DNA from: Rubripirellula obstinata
GTDB lineage: Bacteria > Planctomycetota > Planctomycetia > Pirellulales > Pirellulaceae
Direction of reading: 5' to 3'
Assembly: GCF_001642955.1 (NCBI RefSeq)
Contig: NZ_LWSK01000034.1
Coordinates: forward strand, 1 to 52,417
DNA: 52,417 nt
Part shown: piece by piece, positions 25,293 to 33,371 of the stretch
How the letters are laid out: each line of letters opens with the position of its first letter
Numbering within the stretch: position 1 is the first letter of the stretch
The notes under the pieces: model-generated
What the model was told of the DNA's origin: nothing
Database searches by the model: none
The model's input: only the letters and a program-made list of their open reading frames with translations
Position numbers and translations under genes: made by a program

Positions 25293-26087
25293 ATGTTCTC
25301 ACGACTTCGCATTGCCGCTTTGCTTGCCGCCGCCGCGGGTGGACCCTACGTCGCGTCCGAAACCGATTGGGGACGCGGTGCGATCAGCCAAATTGCTGAC
25401 ACCACGGGCACCAGCGACATGGCGGTTTTTCGCGATGGCGTGGTTGGCACAACGGTTTCGGGTTACGCCAATCATGCTCACCACGAAGTCGAAAAGCTTC
25501 GTCGAACCGACAGCAGTCGCTTTCGATACGACGAGCAACTTGCACGCAAACTGGGCGGCCTGCCAAACGATCCTCGCGCCGCACCACAAATGACGGGTGT
25601 GCAGATCCAAGATTTACGCGAAGTGATGCGGTTCGACATATCGCCGGACTGGGTCATCAGCCGGTTTTCCAGAGTCAGCACCGTGTTGGCGGACATGAAC
25701 CTGGAAGGTTTGCGAGTTCCGATCGTCACGGGAACGCAGGCGAGCGACGTGGCGGGTACGTTGACGTATTACTTTGATCACCAGCAAAAGCTTCAACGTT
25801 TGACGGTTCACGGTTTCACCGGCGACCCGTCTCGATTGGTTCAGTCGATGACTTCCGACTACGGTTTGCAAGCAGAACCGACGCTGGAGGCCGGTGTTTA
25901 CACCAAGCGTTGGAACGGAACTCCGGTTCATTTCTTGCGTTTGACGCACGCCCCGGTGGTTTACTCGGACGCTGTTCACCAGAAGTACACCGTATTCCTA
26001 GAGCTGAATCAGCCCAACTTGATGTTCGGAATCAGCCCCGAAGCCCAGCGAATCGTGAATTCGGATCGCGGAAGCGGTCGCTGGTAG
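25293..26087 (+). CDS. Secreted protein of unknown function
   Basis: A 264-residue protein with a signal peptide or N-terminal anchor (MFSRLRIAALLAAAAGGPYVASE) and a mature part of mixed strands; the C-terminal half (GTLTYYFDHQQKLQRLTVHG, SDYGLQAEPTL, VHFLRLTHAPVVYS, YTVFLELNQPN) looks like a compact beta domain. I recognise no domain; it resembles other planctomycete proteins of unknown function. ATG 25293 has a weak AAGAA site upstream; an ATG at 25269 would add eight residues and overlap nothing. It is divergent from the methyltransferase gene. Confidence 0.75.
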   Translation: MFSRLRIAALLAAAAGGPYVASETDWGRGAISQIADTTGTSDMAVFRDGVVGTTVSGYANHAHHEVEKLRRTDSSRFRYDEQLARKLGGLPNDPRAAPQMTGVQIQDLREVMRFDISPDWVISRFSRVSTVLADMNLEGLRVPIVTGTQASDVAGTLTYYFDHQQKLQRLTVHGFTGDPSRLVQSMTSDYGLQAEPTLEAGVYTKRWNGTPVHFLRLTHAPVVYSDAVHQKYTVFLELNQPNLMFGISPEAQRIVNSDRGSGRW

Positions 26088-26275
26088 CTTGACGCCAAAC
26101 CGGCAGCCTTTTTTGGTTTAGGACGGAAATTTTCCCTTCATTCGTCTCACATTGCGGGTTAGCCTGACGTTACAATAGAGTGGTGGTGAGCATCCACCAA
26201 ACTAGGTCTGAATTGAATCAGGCCGGTGCGGACGGCGAGTGCAACACCACGGAGCGTGCATTTTTGTGAGCGTTT

Positions 26276-26307
26276 TTGCAAACGTTGTTGCAAACGCCTT
26301 TGCAAAT
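26276..26307 (+). repeat. Three 12-bp-spaced TTGCAAAC repeats upstream of the GYF_2 gene
   Basis: TTGCAAACG occurs at 26276-26284 and 26288-26296 and TTGCAAAT at 26300-26307, an exact 12-base period. This lies 26-57 bases before the GYF_2 start at 26333. It may be an operator for a protein that binds direct repeats; the binder is unknown. Confidence 0.6.
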
Positions 26308-26332
26308 ACTGGGAGCCTCTGGGAGAGATGCC

Positions 26333-26572
26333 ATGAGCGCAGGATGGTACTACATGACCACAGGATGGTTGCGAAAGGGACGACGAGTCGGGCCGATTTC
26401 TGAATCGGATCTGCTAGTGCGGATTGACCAGGGCAAAATCGCTCCTGAAACTCTTTTGCAAAGCACCAAGACCAAAGGGAAATGGGTTCCCATGAAGAGC
26501 GTCGGCCCAGCAATGAGTCGCTGGATGAAAGCGAATCCCGATGATGCCACGCCGAAAAAGAATCTTGCCTAG
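26333..26572 (+). CDS. GYF_2 domain protein
   Basis: A 79-residue protein that is almost entirely a GYF_2 domain: GWYYMTTGWLRKGRRVGPIS, then LLVRIDQGKIAPETLL and GKWVPMKS. GYF-type domains usually bind proline-rich ligands; the GYF_2 form is very common in planctomycetes, often fused to membrane or protease modules, but here it stands alone. ATG 26333 has a strong GGGAG site. The TAG stop is two bases before the ATG of the DUF4129 gene, so they are coupled and may act together. Confidence 0.82.
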   Translation: MSAGWYYMTTGWLRKGRRVGPISESDLLVRIDQGKIAPETLLQSTKTKGKWVPMKSVGPAMSRWMKANPDDATPKKNLA

Positions 26573-26574
26573 GA

Positions 26575-28353
26575 ATGACTGAACCCACCACTGGCAAGCG
26601 TAGACCGACCGCCGGTGACTATGCCGTGATCGCGGTCGCGCCGATCTTAGTGTTCGTCATGATCAGCAGCTTGGCCAACTTCTTGATGTTGGTGATCTAC
26701 CGCGGCGGCCAACCCGCTAGAGTTTCTTGGATCGTGTTGATGTTCACGATGGGTGTCGTGGGCATCGCCCGGATTGCGATCGAAAAAGATCGCATGTACT
26801 CGCTCGGCTACGGGAGCGTGCTGGGCATCGCATCGTTTGCGACTCTTTCTCGCTACGTCAATTCACCGCTCAGCACACTTTTCTTGTTGGCACTGATCGC
26901 ATACTTGGCCGACTGGGTGATACGCGACTGCACTTTGATTGACGAGGATGCTGATTCAAGCGACCGCGGATTACTCGATTCACTCAAACGTAATTCGGGT
27001 CAGCCCGGACGCAGCGTCTTGTACTTGGCATTGGCAGCGTTCCCGCTCTACGGCCTGGGGCAATTCATGATTCGCGGCGATGCAGGAACGTGGTCAAAGG
27101 CCCAGTGGTTGTTGGCTTGTTATTTGTTTTCAGCATTGGCATTGTTAGTCACGACCAGCTTTCTGGGGTTGCGACGTTACTTGCGGCAACGCGGTGCCGA
27201 CATGCCTGCTGACGTTTCGGTCGGTTGGCTGGGCGGCGGCGCAGCCATCATTGCGATTCTTTTATGCGTCGCTTTCTTGGTGCCCGTGCCCGGCGAAGCA
27301 CTCGCTTCGCTCGAGTTACCAAAGTTTCTTGATTCCCGCGACGACACAACGGCCAGCAACAAAGGTTGGGGCAAAGACGGAGCCGAGAAAGCAGGCGAGG
27401 ATGCCGCAACGACAGGAAGCGATGCGAACCTGGCTGACAAAGACAAGGAAGTCGGAAGTGCAGCACCGCAAAAAGGAGCACCCGCAGGAGACGTCGGTGA
27501 TGGTGACCGAAAGGACGGACCAGCGGGTAAAAAAGAAGGCGGCAAAAAAGACAGCTCGGGCGATAAGAAAGGTGCCAAGCAGAAGAGTGAAAAGAGCGAC
27601 GATCAGCAAAAGACTGACTCGAAAAGTGATTCTCAGAAAAATAACGACTCCCCGCCAAGCGAGTCCGAAGATTCAAAACAGCAGCCCGGCGAAACTAAGC
27701 CAAGTGATTCCGACTCCAAAGAAACCGATCCCAATTCTGAAAAGAAATCCGATCAAGCCGAACAGGATCAATCGAAAACTGAATCGCAAGCCAAGAATGA
27801 ATCGTCAGGCCAATCCAATTCGAGATCGAATCCAGCTTCTAGCCCGATGCAGAAAGCGGCCGATATCGTGCCTGCGATTGCTGCTCTGTTGAAATGGTTA
27901 GTTTTGGCGGTGCTGCTTGGCATCGTTGGGTTTTACATCTACATCAATCGCCAGTTTCTGATCGAGTTCTGGCAGAATCTTTTCGCCCGTGAAGAAACAC
28001 CAAGCGAACCAACCTTGGATGAGTTTGTGCAGGAAGTGCAAACTGCCCCCCGGCGAGCGTTTGGCTCAATCACTCAACCGTCAAGCAATCAAACCGACCC
28101 CAGGAAAATTGTCGTTGCAACCTTCGCGGCCCTGGACGCATGGAGTCACGAAGCCGGCGTGTCACGATCAAAAGGCGAAACGCCAACAGAGTTTCTGGCA
28201 AGAGTGCGTCAAAACCATCGCTCTCTTTCCACGCCAGCGTCACGCGTTATCGCGGCCTACAACCGAATCGTTTACGGCCGAGGCAACGCAAGCCACGAAG
28301 ACGTGCAAGCATGCGATCAACTATGGGATCTGATGAAAAGCTCACCCCAATGA
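26575..28353 (+). CDS. Multi-pass membrane protein with DUF4129 C-terminus
   Basis: A 592-residue protein. About seven hydrophobic helices cover residues 15-235, followed by a very long charged linker of about 200 residues (Lys, Asp, Ser, Gln and Glu rich), a further membrane helix at about 435-460 (AALLKWLVLAVLLGIVGFYI) and a C-terminal domain of about 110 residues matching DUF4129 (GETPTEFLARV, SRVIAAYNRIVYG). DUF4129 proteins often stand next to transglutaminase-type genes, which is not the case here. The linker probably spans a compartment or binds ions. Translationally coupled to the GYF_2 gene. Confidence 0.8.
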   Translation: MTEPTTGKRRPTAGDYAVIAVAPILVFVMISSLANFLMLVIYRGGQPARVSWIVLMFTMGVVGIARIAIEKDRMYSLGYGSVLGIASFATLSRYVNSPLSTLFLLALIAYLADWVIRDCTLIDEDADSSDRGLLDSLKRNSGQPGRSVLYLALAAFPLYGLGQFMIRGDAGTWSKAQWLLACYLFSALALLVTTSFLGLRRYLRQRGADMPADVSVGWLGGGAAIIAILLCVAFLVPVPGEALASLELPKFLDSRDDTTASNKGWGKDGAEKAGEDAATTGSDANLADKDKEVGSAAPQKGAPAGDVGDGDRKDGPAGKKEGGKKDSSGDKKGAKQKSEKSDDQQKTDSKSDSQKNNDSPPSESEDSKQQPGETKPSDSDSKETDPNSEKKSDQAEQDQSKTESQAKNESSGQSNSRSNPASSPMQKAADIVPAIAALLKWLVLAVLLGIVGFYIYINRQFLIEFWQNLFAREETPSEPTLDEFVQEVQTAPRRAFGSITQPSSNQTDPRKIVVATFAALDAWSHEAGVSRSKGETPTEFLARVRQNHRSLSTPASRVIAAYNRIVYGRGNASHEDVQACDQLWDLMKSSPQ

Positions 28354-28390
28354 TTCACGATCACAATCCCTAACGACTTGCCAACTAAAG

Positions 28391-28440
28391 TGAGCCGCGA
28401 CGCGTAAGCGGCCGGGCCTACAGCGACCGGCCCTACCGCG
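28391..28440 (+). repeat. GC-rich hairpin repeat between convergent genes
   Basis: Two adjoining hairpins: CCGC/GCGG around a 9-base loop, and GGCCGG at 28410-28415 with CCGGCC at 28427-28432. The core AGCCGCGACGCGTAAGCGG fits the AGCCGCG-type repeats also seen around 12240 and 46527. It lies between the convergent DUF4129 and nucleotidyltransferase genes. Confidence 0.65.
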
Positions 28441-28524
28441 CCAGCCCAAGTCCTTACTGCCAGCGGTTCATCATTGCCGTTGGGATTTCTATTGAATCGA
28501 CAAACCGATGAGTCCTAATCTTTG

Positions 28525-29124
28525 TTAATACTCTTCGACGACCTGAGCGGCCGCCCACAACTCCGCGAACTTGTCTGCCACATAGGGATTTAACTGGCTT
28601 CCAAAATCTTTGGAGAGTTTGTTGACCTTGATAAGCTGAATCACATCGTCCAAATCTCTGGGACGATGCACCGCTGTCATCCCGCTGGCAATCTTCAGCT
28701 CGATCAGCGTCTTTAGCGAGATTACCGGCACGCCATCTTCGCCAGTCTCGGCGACTGTCTCGGGTGCAGGAAACGCAACTGGTTTTTCCAAACCATCACC
28801 CGGAAACTGATCCACAATCCATGCGACGATTTTAACATCCACCACCGCGTCACGGAAATTTTTGGATCCCTCGAAAATGTCGGTCCAGCCGCGGCCGATG
28901 AAAGCCGCCTTGAACCGATCCAGGTCTTCTTGCCGAATCAGAATGTCGACATCCGCCGTAGTTCTTCGGTGACCATGGGCATTCGCGGCCATTGCACCTG
29001 CCACCGCAAACGGGATCTCCATCTCACCAAGCGTCTTGTTCAAACGCCGCATCGCTTCATGGATCGGTGATTGATTCTTAAAGAACAGGTCCGCTCGTTT
29101 TGCAGCATCAAGGATTCGAGTCAT
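28525..29124 (-). CDS. Nucleotidyltransferase-fold protein (AbiEii/MNT-like)
   Basis: A 199-residue protein with the nucleotidyltransferase pattern AVAGAMAANAHGHRRTTADVDI: a G-x-A helix, then T-x-D-x-D with the two catalytic aspartates. The rest is helical (SLKTLIELKIASG, HRPRDLDDVIQLI), as in AbiEii or DUF6036-type transferases that regulate other proteins or act as toxins. No antitoxin gene adjoins it, so a toxin role is not supported by context. It ends close to the convergent DUF4129 gene and begins 63 bases after the methyltransferase gene on the same strand. Confidence 0.8.
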   Translation of the reverse strand: MTRILDAAKRADLFFKNQSPIHEAMRRLNKTLGEMEIPFAVAGAMAANAHGHRRTTADVDILIRQEDLDRFKAAFIGRGWTDIFEGSKNFRDAVVDVKIVAWIVDQFPGDGLEKPVAFPAPETVAETGEDGVPVISLKTLIELKIASGMTAVHRPRDLDDVIQLIKVNKLSKDFGSQLNPYVADKFAELWAAAQVVEEY

Positions 29125-29187
29125 CCAAATACCATAGCACGACGGTTTGGGCTTTGACTGGCGAATCTCGACTGAAGGACCACCGAA

Positions 29188-29982
29188 TTACTTCCTTCGA
29201 AGCACAAACAAAGCGTCGGTAAGGTCTTTGTCGAAGTCGCGGGGTTCTTCGATGTCGTAATCAAAGTCGAAGATGCTGGCGATTTCCCAGACATCGCTGA
29301 CGCTTTGCAACGTTTTGCGGGCTTGCTTGTGAGTGTAAACGCGAAGTGCAAATTCGGTTTTTAAGCGGTCGGTCTTGCCGCTTGCTTTCTTGGCGTTGAT
29401 GGTGACTCGCAGTTTTTCTAGTCGCTTTTTGCGTTTGAAGTCGATCACTTTTAACTTTGCGTTGACTTCGACGGCTTTATTTTTCGCATGCCAGCGTTCG
29501 ATGCAATCGGGGTCCGCGTCCATCGGGATGATGTGAAATCCCAGGATATAAAGGCCGCCTTTTCGTACTTGATCGGCGACATTTCGCAGATGCTTAACCG
29601 CACTCTTTTCATCAAGCAGGTGACGGAACGTGTTGAAGGTGCAGAAGGCCGCGTCAAACTTCTTTTTGAACTTCATCTGGGTCATGTCGCCCAAGACGGT
29701 TTTGGCTTTCAGGCCTTTTCGTCCGAGTTCTTGATCCAGGAAATTCAGCATCGCGGGACTCAGGTCCAAGCCGGTGACGTCGTAACCTTGCTTGGCCATC
29801 GCGACCACCAAACGACCTGAACCGCAACCGGGTTCGAGTACCCGATTGACCTTTCGTTTGGAGAATTTTTCAAACGCTTTTTTGAAGAACTTTACTTCGT
29901 CCGCCGTTTCATCGCTGAACAGCATGTCGAAGTATTGCGGGTAGTCGTACCAGTCAACGGATTCGTGTTTGTTTTTGGTCAT
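29188..29982 (-). CDS. Class I SAM-dependent methyltransferase
   Basis: A 264-residue enzyme. Motif I reads VLEPGCGSGRLVVAMA, motif II TGLDLSPAML and motif IV FDAAFCTFNTFRHL; the fold is a standard Methyltransf_25-type domain at about residues 40-150, with a basic C-terminal part (KRKKRLEKLRVTINAKK). Substrate unknown. ATG 29982 gives a family-like N-terminus (MTKNKHESVDWYDYPQYF); the frame is open for 25 further residues upstream, running into a repeat. It lies downstream of lysC and both are on the minus strand. Confidence 0.85.
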   Translation of the reverse strand: MTKNKHESVDWYDYPQYFDMLFSDETADEVKFFKKAFEKFSKRKVNRVLEPGCGSGRLVVAMAKQGYDVTGLDLSPAMLNFLDQELGRKGLKAKTVLGDMTQMKFKKKFDAAFCTFNTFRHLLDEKSAVKHLRNVADQVRKGGLYILGFHIIPMDADPDCIERWHAKNKAVEVNAKLKVIDFKRKKRLEKLRVTINAKKASGKTDRLKTEFALRVYTHKQARKTLQSVSDVWEIASIFDFDYDIEEPRDFDKDLTDALFVLRRK

Positions 29983-29993
29983 GGTGAATCTAA

Positions 29994-30067
29994 GTAGGCC
30001 GTCATGGTCGGAGCGAAATACGGCAGGTGCGCTCGTGCCGTATTTCGCTCCGCTCAATACGGCCTAT
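29994..30067 (+). repeat. Paired GTAG-foot repeat of the GCCGTA/TACGGC family
   Basis: The left half begins GTAG, then GCCGT, and ends TACGGC; the right half has GCCGTA ending TACGGC then CTAT. Together they form a long imperfect palindrome in the gap between lysC and the methyltransferase gene. Related copies are at 31926 and 52303. Confidence 0.88.
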
Positions 30068-30098
30068 AAAACTAGGCCCACAAACCAAATCTAAGAAT

Positions 30099-31883
30099 TC
30101 AAAGCAGAGAATCGGCGAATGCTTTCTTGATTCGCTCGGTCGCTTGATTTGCTTTGGCGGCGTCGATGACCGCGTTGACCTGCAGTTCGCTGGTGTTGAT
30201 CATTTCAACATTCGTTTGGTCGGCTGCCAGGCACTCAAACAACAGCGTTGCGACACTGGTGTGACTTCGCAGACCGATGCCGCTGACGGTGATCTTGGCG
30301 ATGCCGCCAGCGCCTTGGACATCCCGCATGCCATGTTTCTTGGCGATCGCCTGGGCGACTTTCAAGCTGGCGGCCAGGTCGGATTCGCGGACCGTGAAGC
30401 TGACGCTGGTTGATCCATCTTCGCCGTCGTATCCCTGGACAATCATGTCAACAAAAATTTCTGCCTTGCCAATCATCTCGAACATGTCCGCCGCGATGCC
30501 GGGTTTGTCAGGCACTCCGTGCAGGGTCACGCGAGCTTGATTGTCAGTCATCGAGATGCCGGTCAGCGTTAAAGCTTCCAACGCGTCGGCACGCAGTCGA
30601 TCAACCAAGGTTTGGACGTCGGCTTTGCCTCGTTCAGCTTTGATTTGGGACCAGGATTTCGCATCCGCGGGACGCTGGTGCAGTCCAAAGGCAGCGTGAA
30701 CGGCTTGCAGTGCTTTGGCGGATTGTTGTTTGGATACCAGTGCCGAAATTTTGATTTCGCTGGTGGTGATCATTTGAATGTTCACGCCCGCGTCGGCCAA
30801 CGCTCGAAACATTTGCGACGCGACGCCGGTCTGGGCAGCCATGTTGGAACCGACGACGGAAACCTTTGATACTTTGTCGTCATGCGTGACGCCGCTGGCA
30901 CCAAGATCAACCTTGACGGAATCGATTGCCGCCAACGTCGTTTTCAATTCGCCACGTGGGACGGTGAACGAGATGTCTGCTTTTCCGCTTTGGCCGACGT
31001 TTTGAACGACCATGTCGATAGCAACCTTGCACGCCGCGATTGCCGCGAACAATTGCTGGCTCTTGCCCGGCACATCCGGCACGCCCAACACCGTGATTCT
31101 CGCTTCCTCGGCCGTCATCGCCGCACCGCTCACCGGCTGAGTCGTCGATTCGGACTCGGCGACAATCATGGTGCCCTCGGTATCAGAAAAACTGCTGCGA
31201 ACGTGAATCGGAACGCCAAATTTTTTAGCAAACTCGATGCTGCGACTGTGCATCACGCCCGCGCCCAGGCTAGCCAGTTCCAACATTTCATCGTAGCTGA
31301 CGACTTCGACGCGTCGAGCTTCAGGCAACTTCCGCGGGTCGGTTGTGTAGACACCATCAACGTCGGTGTAAATTTCGCAGGCGTCGGCACCCAGCACCGC
31401 CGCCAACGCCACCGCAGTCGTATCGCTGCCGCCACGACCAAGCGTCGTGATGTTCAGCTCATCATCGACGCCTTGGAAACCGGCTGCGACCACGATGTTA
31501 CCGTCGTCAAGCAAACGCTCGATCCTTTCCGTTGAAATCGATTCGATGCGAGCTTTGCTAAAACTGTTATCAGTCTTCATCCCGATTTGGCCACCGGTCA
31601 AGCTGACAGCTTTGGCGTCCATCGAATGGATCGCCATTGCGACCAGGGCGACGCTCACTTGTTCGCCGGTCGAAAGCAGCATGTCCATTTCTCTCGCCGG
31701 TGGATCGTCACCGATTTGCGATGCCAAATCCAACAACGTGTCCGTATTCTTCCCCATCGCACTGACCACCATCACCACGCGATGACCGGCACGTTGAGCA
31801 CGGATCGCCTTGCGAGCAGCCGATTGAATCTTTTCGACATCGGCAACACTAGTGCCACCGAACTTCTGGACAATCAAAGACAT
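30099..31883 (-). CDS. lysC: Aspartate kinase with four ACT domains
   Basis: The committed step from aspartate to lysine, threonine and methionine, 594 residues. The kinase domain (about 1-250) opens with VQKFGGTSV and contains TTLGRGGSDT and VDGVYTTDPR. Two ACT pairs follow: ACT1/2 at about 265-415 and ACT3/4 at about 440-590, each pair starting with a similar unit (LGVPDVPGKSQQLF and LHGVPDKPGIAADM). Most bacterial enzymes have one pair; four ACT domains occur in cyanobacteria and planctomycetes and allow feedback by more than one amino acid. It lies upstream of the methyltransferase gene and downstream of apgM-like on the minus strand. Confidence 0.95.
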   Translation of the reverse strand: MSLIVQKFGGTSVADVEKIQSAARKAIRAQRAGHRVVMVVSAMGKNTDTLLDLASQIGDDPPAREMDMLLSTGEQVSVALVAMAIHSMDAKAVSLTGGQIGMKTDNSFSKARIESISTERIERLLDDGNIVVAAGFQGVDDELNITTLGRGGSDTTAVALAAVLGADACEIYTDVDGVYTTDPRKLPEARRVEVVSYDEMLELASLGAGVMHSRSIEFAKKFGVPIHVRSSFSDTEGTMIVAESESTTQPVSGAAMTAEEARITVLGVPDVPGKSQQLFAAIAACKVAIDMVVQNVGQSGKADISFTVPRGELKTTLAAIDSVKVDLGASGVTHDDKVSKVSVVGSNMAAQTGVASQMFRALADAGVNIQMITTSEIKISALVSKQQSAKALQAVHAAFGLHQRPADAKSWSQIKAERGKADVQTLVDRLRADALEALTLTGISMTDNQARVTLHGVPDKPGIAADMFEMIGKAEIFVDMIVQGYDGEDGSTSVSFTVRESDLAASLKVAQAIAKKHGMRDVQGAGGIAKITVSGIGLRSHTSVATLLFECLAADQTNVEMINTSELQVNAVIDAAKANQATERIKKAFADSLL

Positions 31884-31925
31884 GGAGGGAAGAGAGAAGT
31901 TGGAAGAGTGAAGAGTAAAAAACAG

Positions 31926-31958
31926 GTAGGCCGTACCCGGGCGGAGCGAAGTACGACC
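31926..31958 (+). repeat. Single GTAG-foot REP of the GCCGTAC family
   Basis: GTAG followed by GCCGTAC, a loop of 14 bases and GTACGACC; one unit of the family at 29994, without an inverted partner. It lies between the lysC and apgM-like genes. Confidence 0.8.
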
Positions 31959-31979
31959 GATTCTAAAGACGCTGGATTG

Positions 31980-33200
31980 CTACGAACCGATGAAGTCGTT
32001 CATCAAATCCCATCCCTTGTCGAAGCGCCGGCCGGCGGCTTCGCAGGCGATTTCGTCGTAGGTGGTTTGTGCGTCTGCTTTGATGTCGGTGCCGGCGATG
32101 ACCAGCGGGACGTTTCCGTGGGTGTGTTTCTTGGTTCGACAAAAGGTTGGGTGATCGGGCGTGACCAAAATTCGGTGATCACCGTGTTGCTTTAACGCTT
32201 CGGTCAGCGGGCCAACAATGTGCATATCGATCTGCTGCAACGCTTCGATCTTTGCGTCGTGACGACCTTCGTGCGAAGCTTCGTCGGGTGCTTCGATGTG
32301 AACGCAGACGACATCGTAATCAGCGAGAGCTGCAATGGCAGCTTTTCCTTTGGCGGCGTAGTCCGTATCCAAATAACCGGTCGCACCTTCGACCTCAATC
32401 CGCGGCCAGCCCACCAAAGCCGCGATGCCTCGCAGCAAATCCACTGCCGTGATCATGACACCCTGGACGCCATGGGTCTGCTTGAAGGTTGGCAACTGAG
32501 GTGCACCCCCGAGCGACCATAGCCAGACGTTGGTAGCCGGTTTTTTGCCTTCGGCGATCCGTTTCTTGTTGACCGGATGGTTCGCAAAAATCTCCGCCGA
32601 GCGATTCATCAGGCTGACCAATTCATCGCTGCCTGGACCACGGGGGAAATCATCGGCCACGGATAAGTCTGTTAAATCATGAGGTGCCGACGAACGTGAT
32701 TGGTTTGAAAAGGGAGCTTTCGCATCAGGGTCGCCACGATAGAGCAACAGGTTGCGATAGCTGACGCCGGCAACGAATTCCAAACGAGATTCAAATTCCG
32801 AATCGAACTTTAGCGACTCATTCAGTGACGCCATCAACTGCCGCGATTCTTCGGTGGTAATGTGATCCGCGGTAAAGTCGACCATGATCTGATCTTCGAT
32901 GGTGACCAAGTTGCAGCGAACTGCAAAATCACGCTCGCCAAGCACAATGTCCTGCGCGGCTGCTTCTAGCGGTGCCCGGCCGGTAAAGTACACATCGGGG
33001 TCGTAGCCCAGCAAACACAGGTTCGCCACTTCGCTGCCCGCTGGCAGGTGGTCAGGCGTGTTGTTGGCAGTCGCCAGCATCCCGGCGGTTGCCAGCGCAT
33101 CCATCGCGGGAAGATTCGCAGCTTGCAGAGGCGTCTTTCCGCCCAGAGCGTCAATCGGTTCGTCGGCACATCCATCGGGGATGACAATCACGTATTTCAC
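31980..33200 (-). CDS. Archaeal-type phosphoglycerate mutase homolog; candidate homoserine kinase
   Basis: A 406-residue metalloenzyme of the alkaline phosphatase superfamily: the first metal site VIPDGCADEP, then DALGGKTPLQAAN, HIEAPDEASHEG and TPDHPTFCRTKKHTH. This is the ApgM-like group (COG3635), some members of which are annotated as proposed homoserine kinases because they sit beside threonine genes. Here the neighbour is lysC, 96 bases away on the same strand, and no thrB is in the window, so a role in threonine synthesis is a reasonable inference. A true glycolytic mutase is the alternative. Confidence 0.9.
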   Translation of the reverse strand: MKYVIVIPDGCADEPIDALGGKTPLQAANLPAMDALATAGMLATANNTPDHLPAGSEVANLCLLGYDPDVYFTGRAPLEAAAQDIVLGERDFAVRCNLVTIEDQIMVDFTADHITTEESRQLMASLNESLKFDSEFESRLEFVAGVSYRNLLLYRGDPDAKAPFSNQSRSSAPHDLTDLSVADDFPRGPGSDELVSLMNRSAEIFANHPVNKKRIAEGKKPATNVWLWSLGGAPQLPTFKQTHGVQGVMITAVDLLRGIAALVGWPRIEVEGATGYLDTDYAAKGKAAIAALADYDVVCVHIEAPDEASHEGRHDAKIEALQQIDMHIVGPLTEALKQHGDHRILVTPDHPTFCRTKKHTHGNVPLVIAGTDIKADAQTTYDEIACEAAGRRFDKGWDLMNDFIGS

Positions 33201-33278
33201 AGCAAGCTAGCTTGGGTTTTGAGGCGATGTATTAAGCAGTCGCGGTAGTTTCGCAAGCCAAACAATGCGGCGAAAGGG

Positions 33279-33367
33279 GCCCACGGATGGCTTTCGCAGA
33301 CCTACTGATAATTGCGCTCAAATTCCTCGCGCAAAATCCGTGGGTCTGCAAAAGCCATCCGTGGGGC
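33279..33367 (+). repeat. Long inverted repeat of the CCACGGATGGC family
   Basis: The left arm 33279-33302 and inverted right arm 33343-33367 share GCCCACGGATGGCTTT and AGACC; one arm has TTTCGC and the other TTTTGC. It lies between recQ and the apgM-like gene. A related element is at 2092-2184. Confidence 0.9.
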
Positions 33368-33371
33368 TTTT

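Noticed and set aside
28525-29124. A toxin-antitoxin pair around the nucleotidyltransferase-like gene
   Set aside because: No adjacent antitoxin-size gene with a matching frame exists; the neighbour is a methyltransferase.
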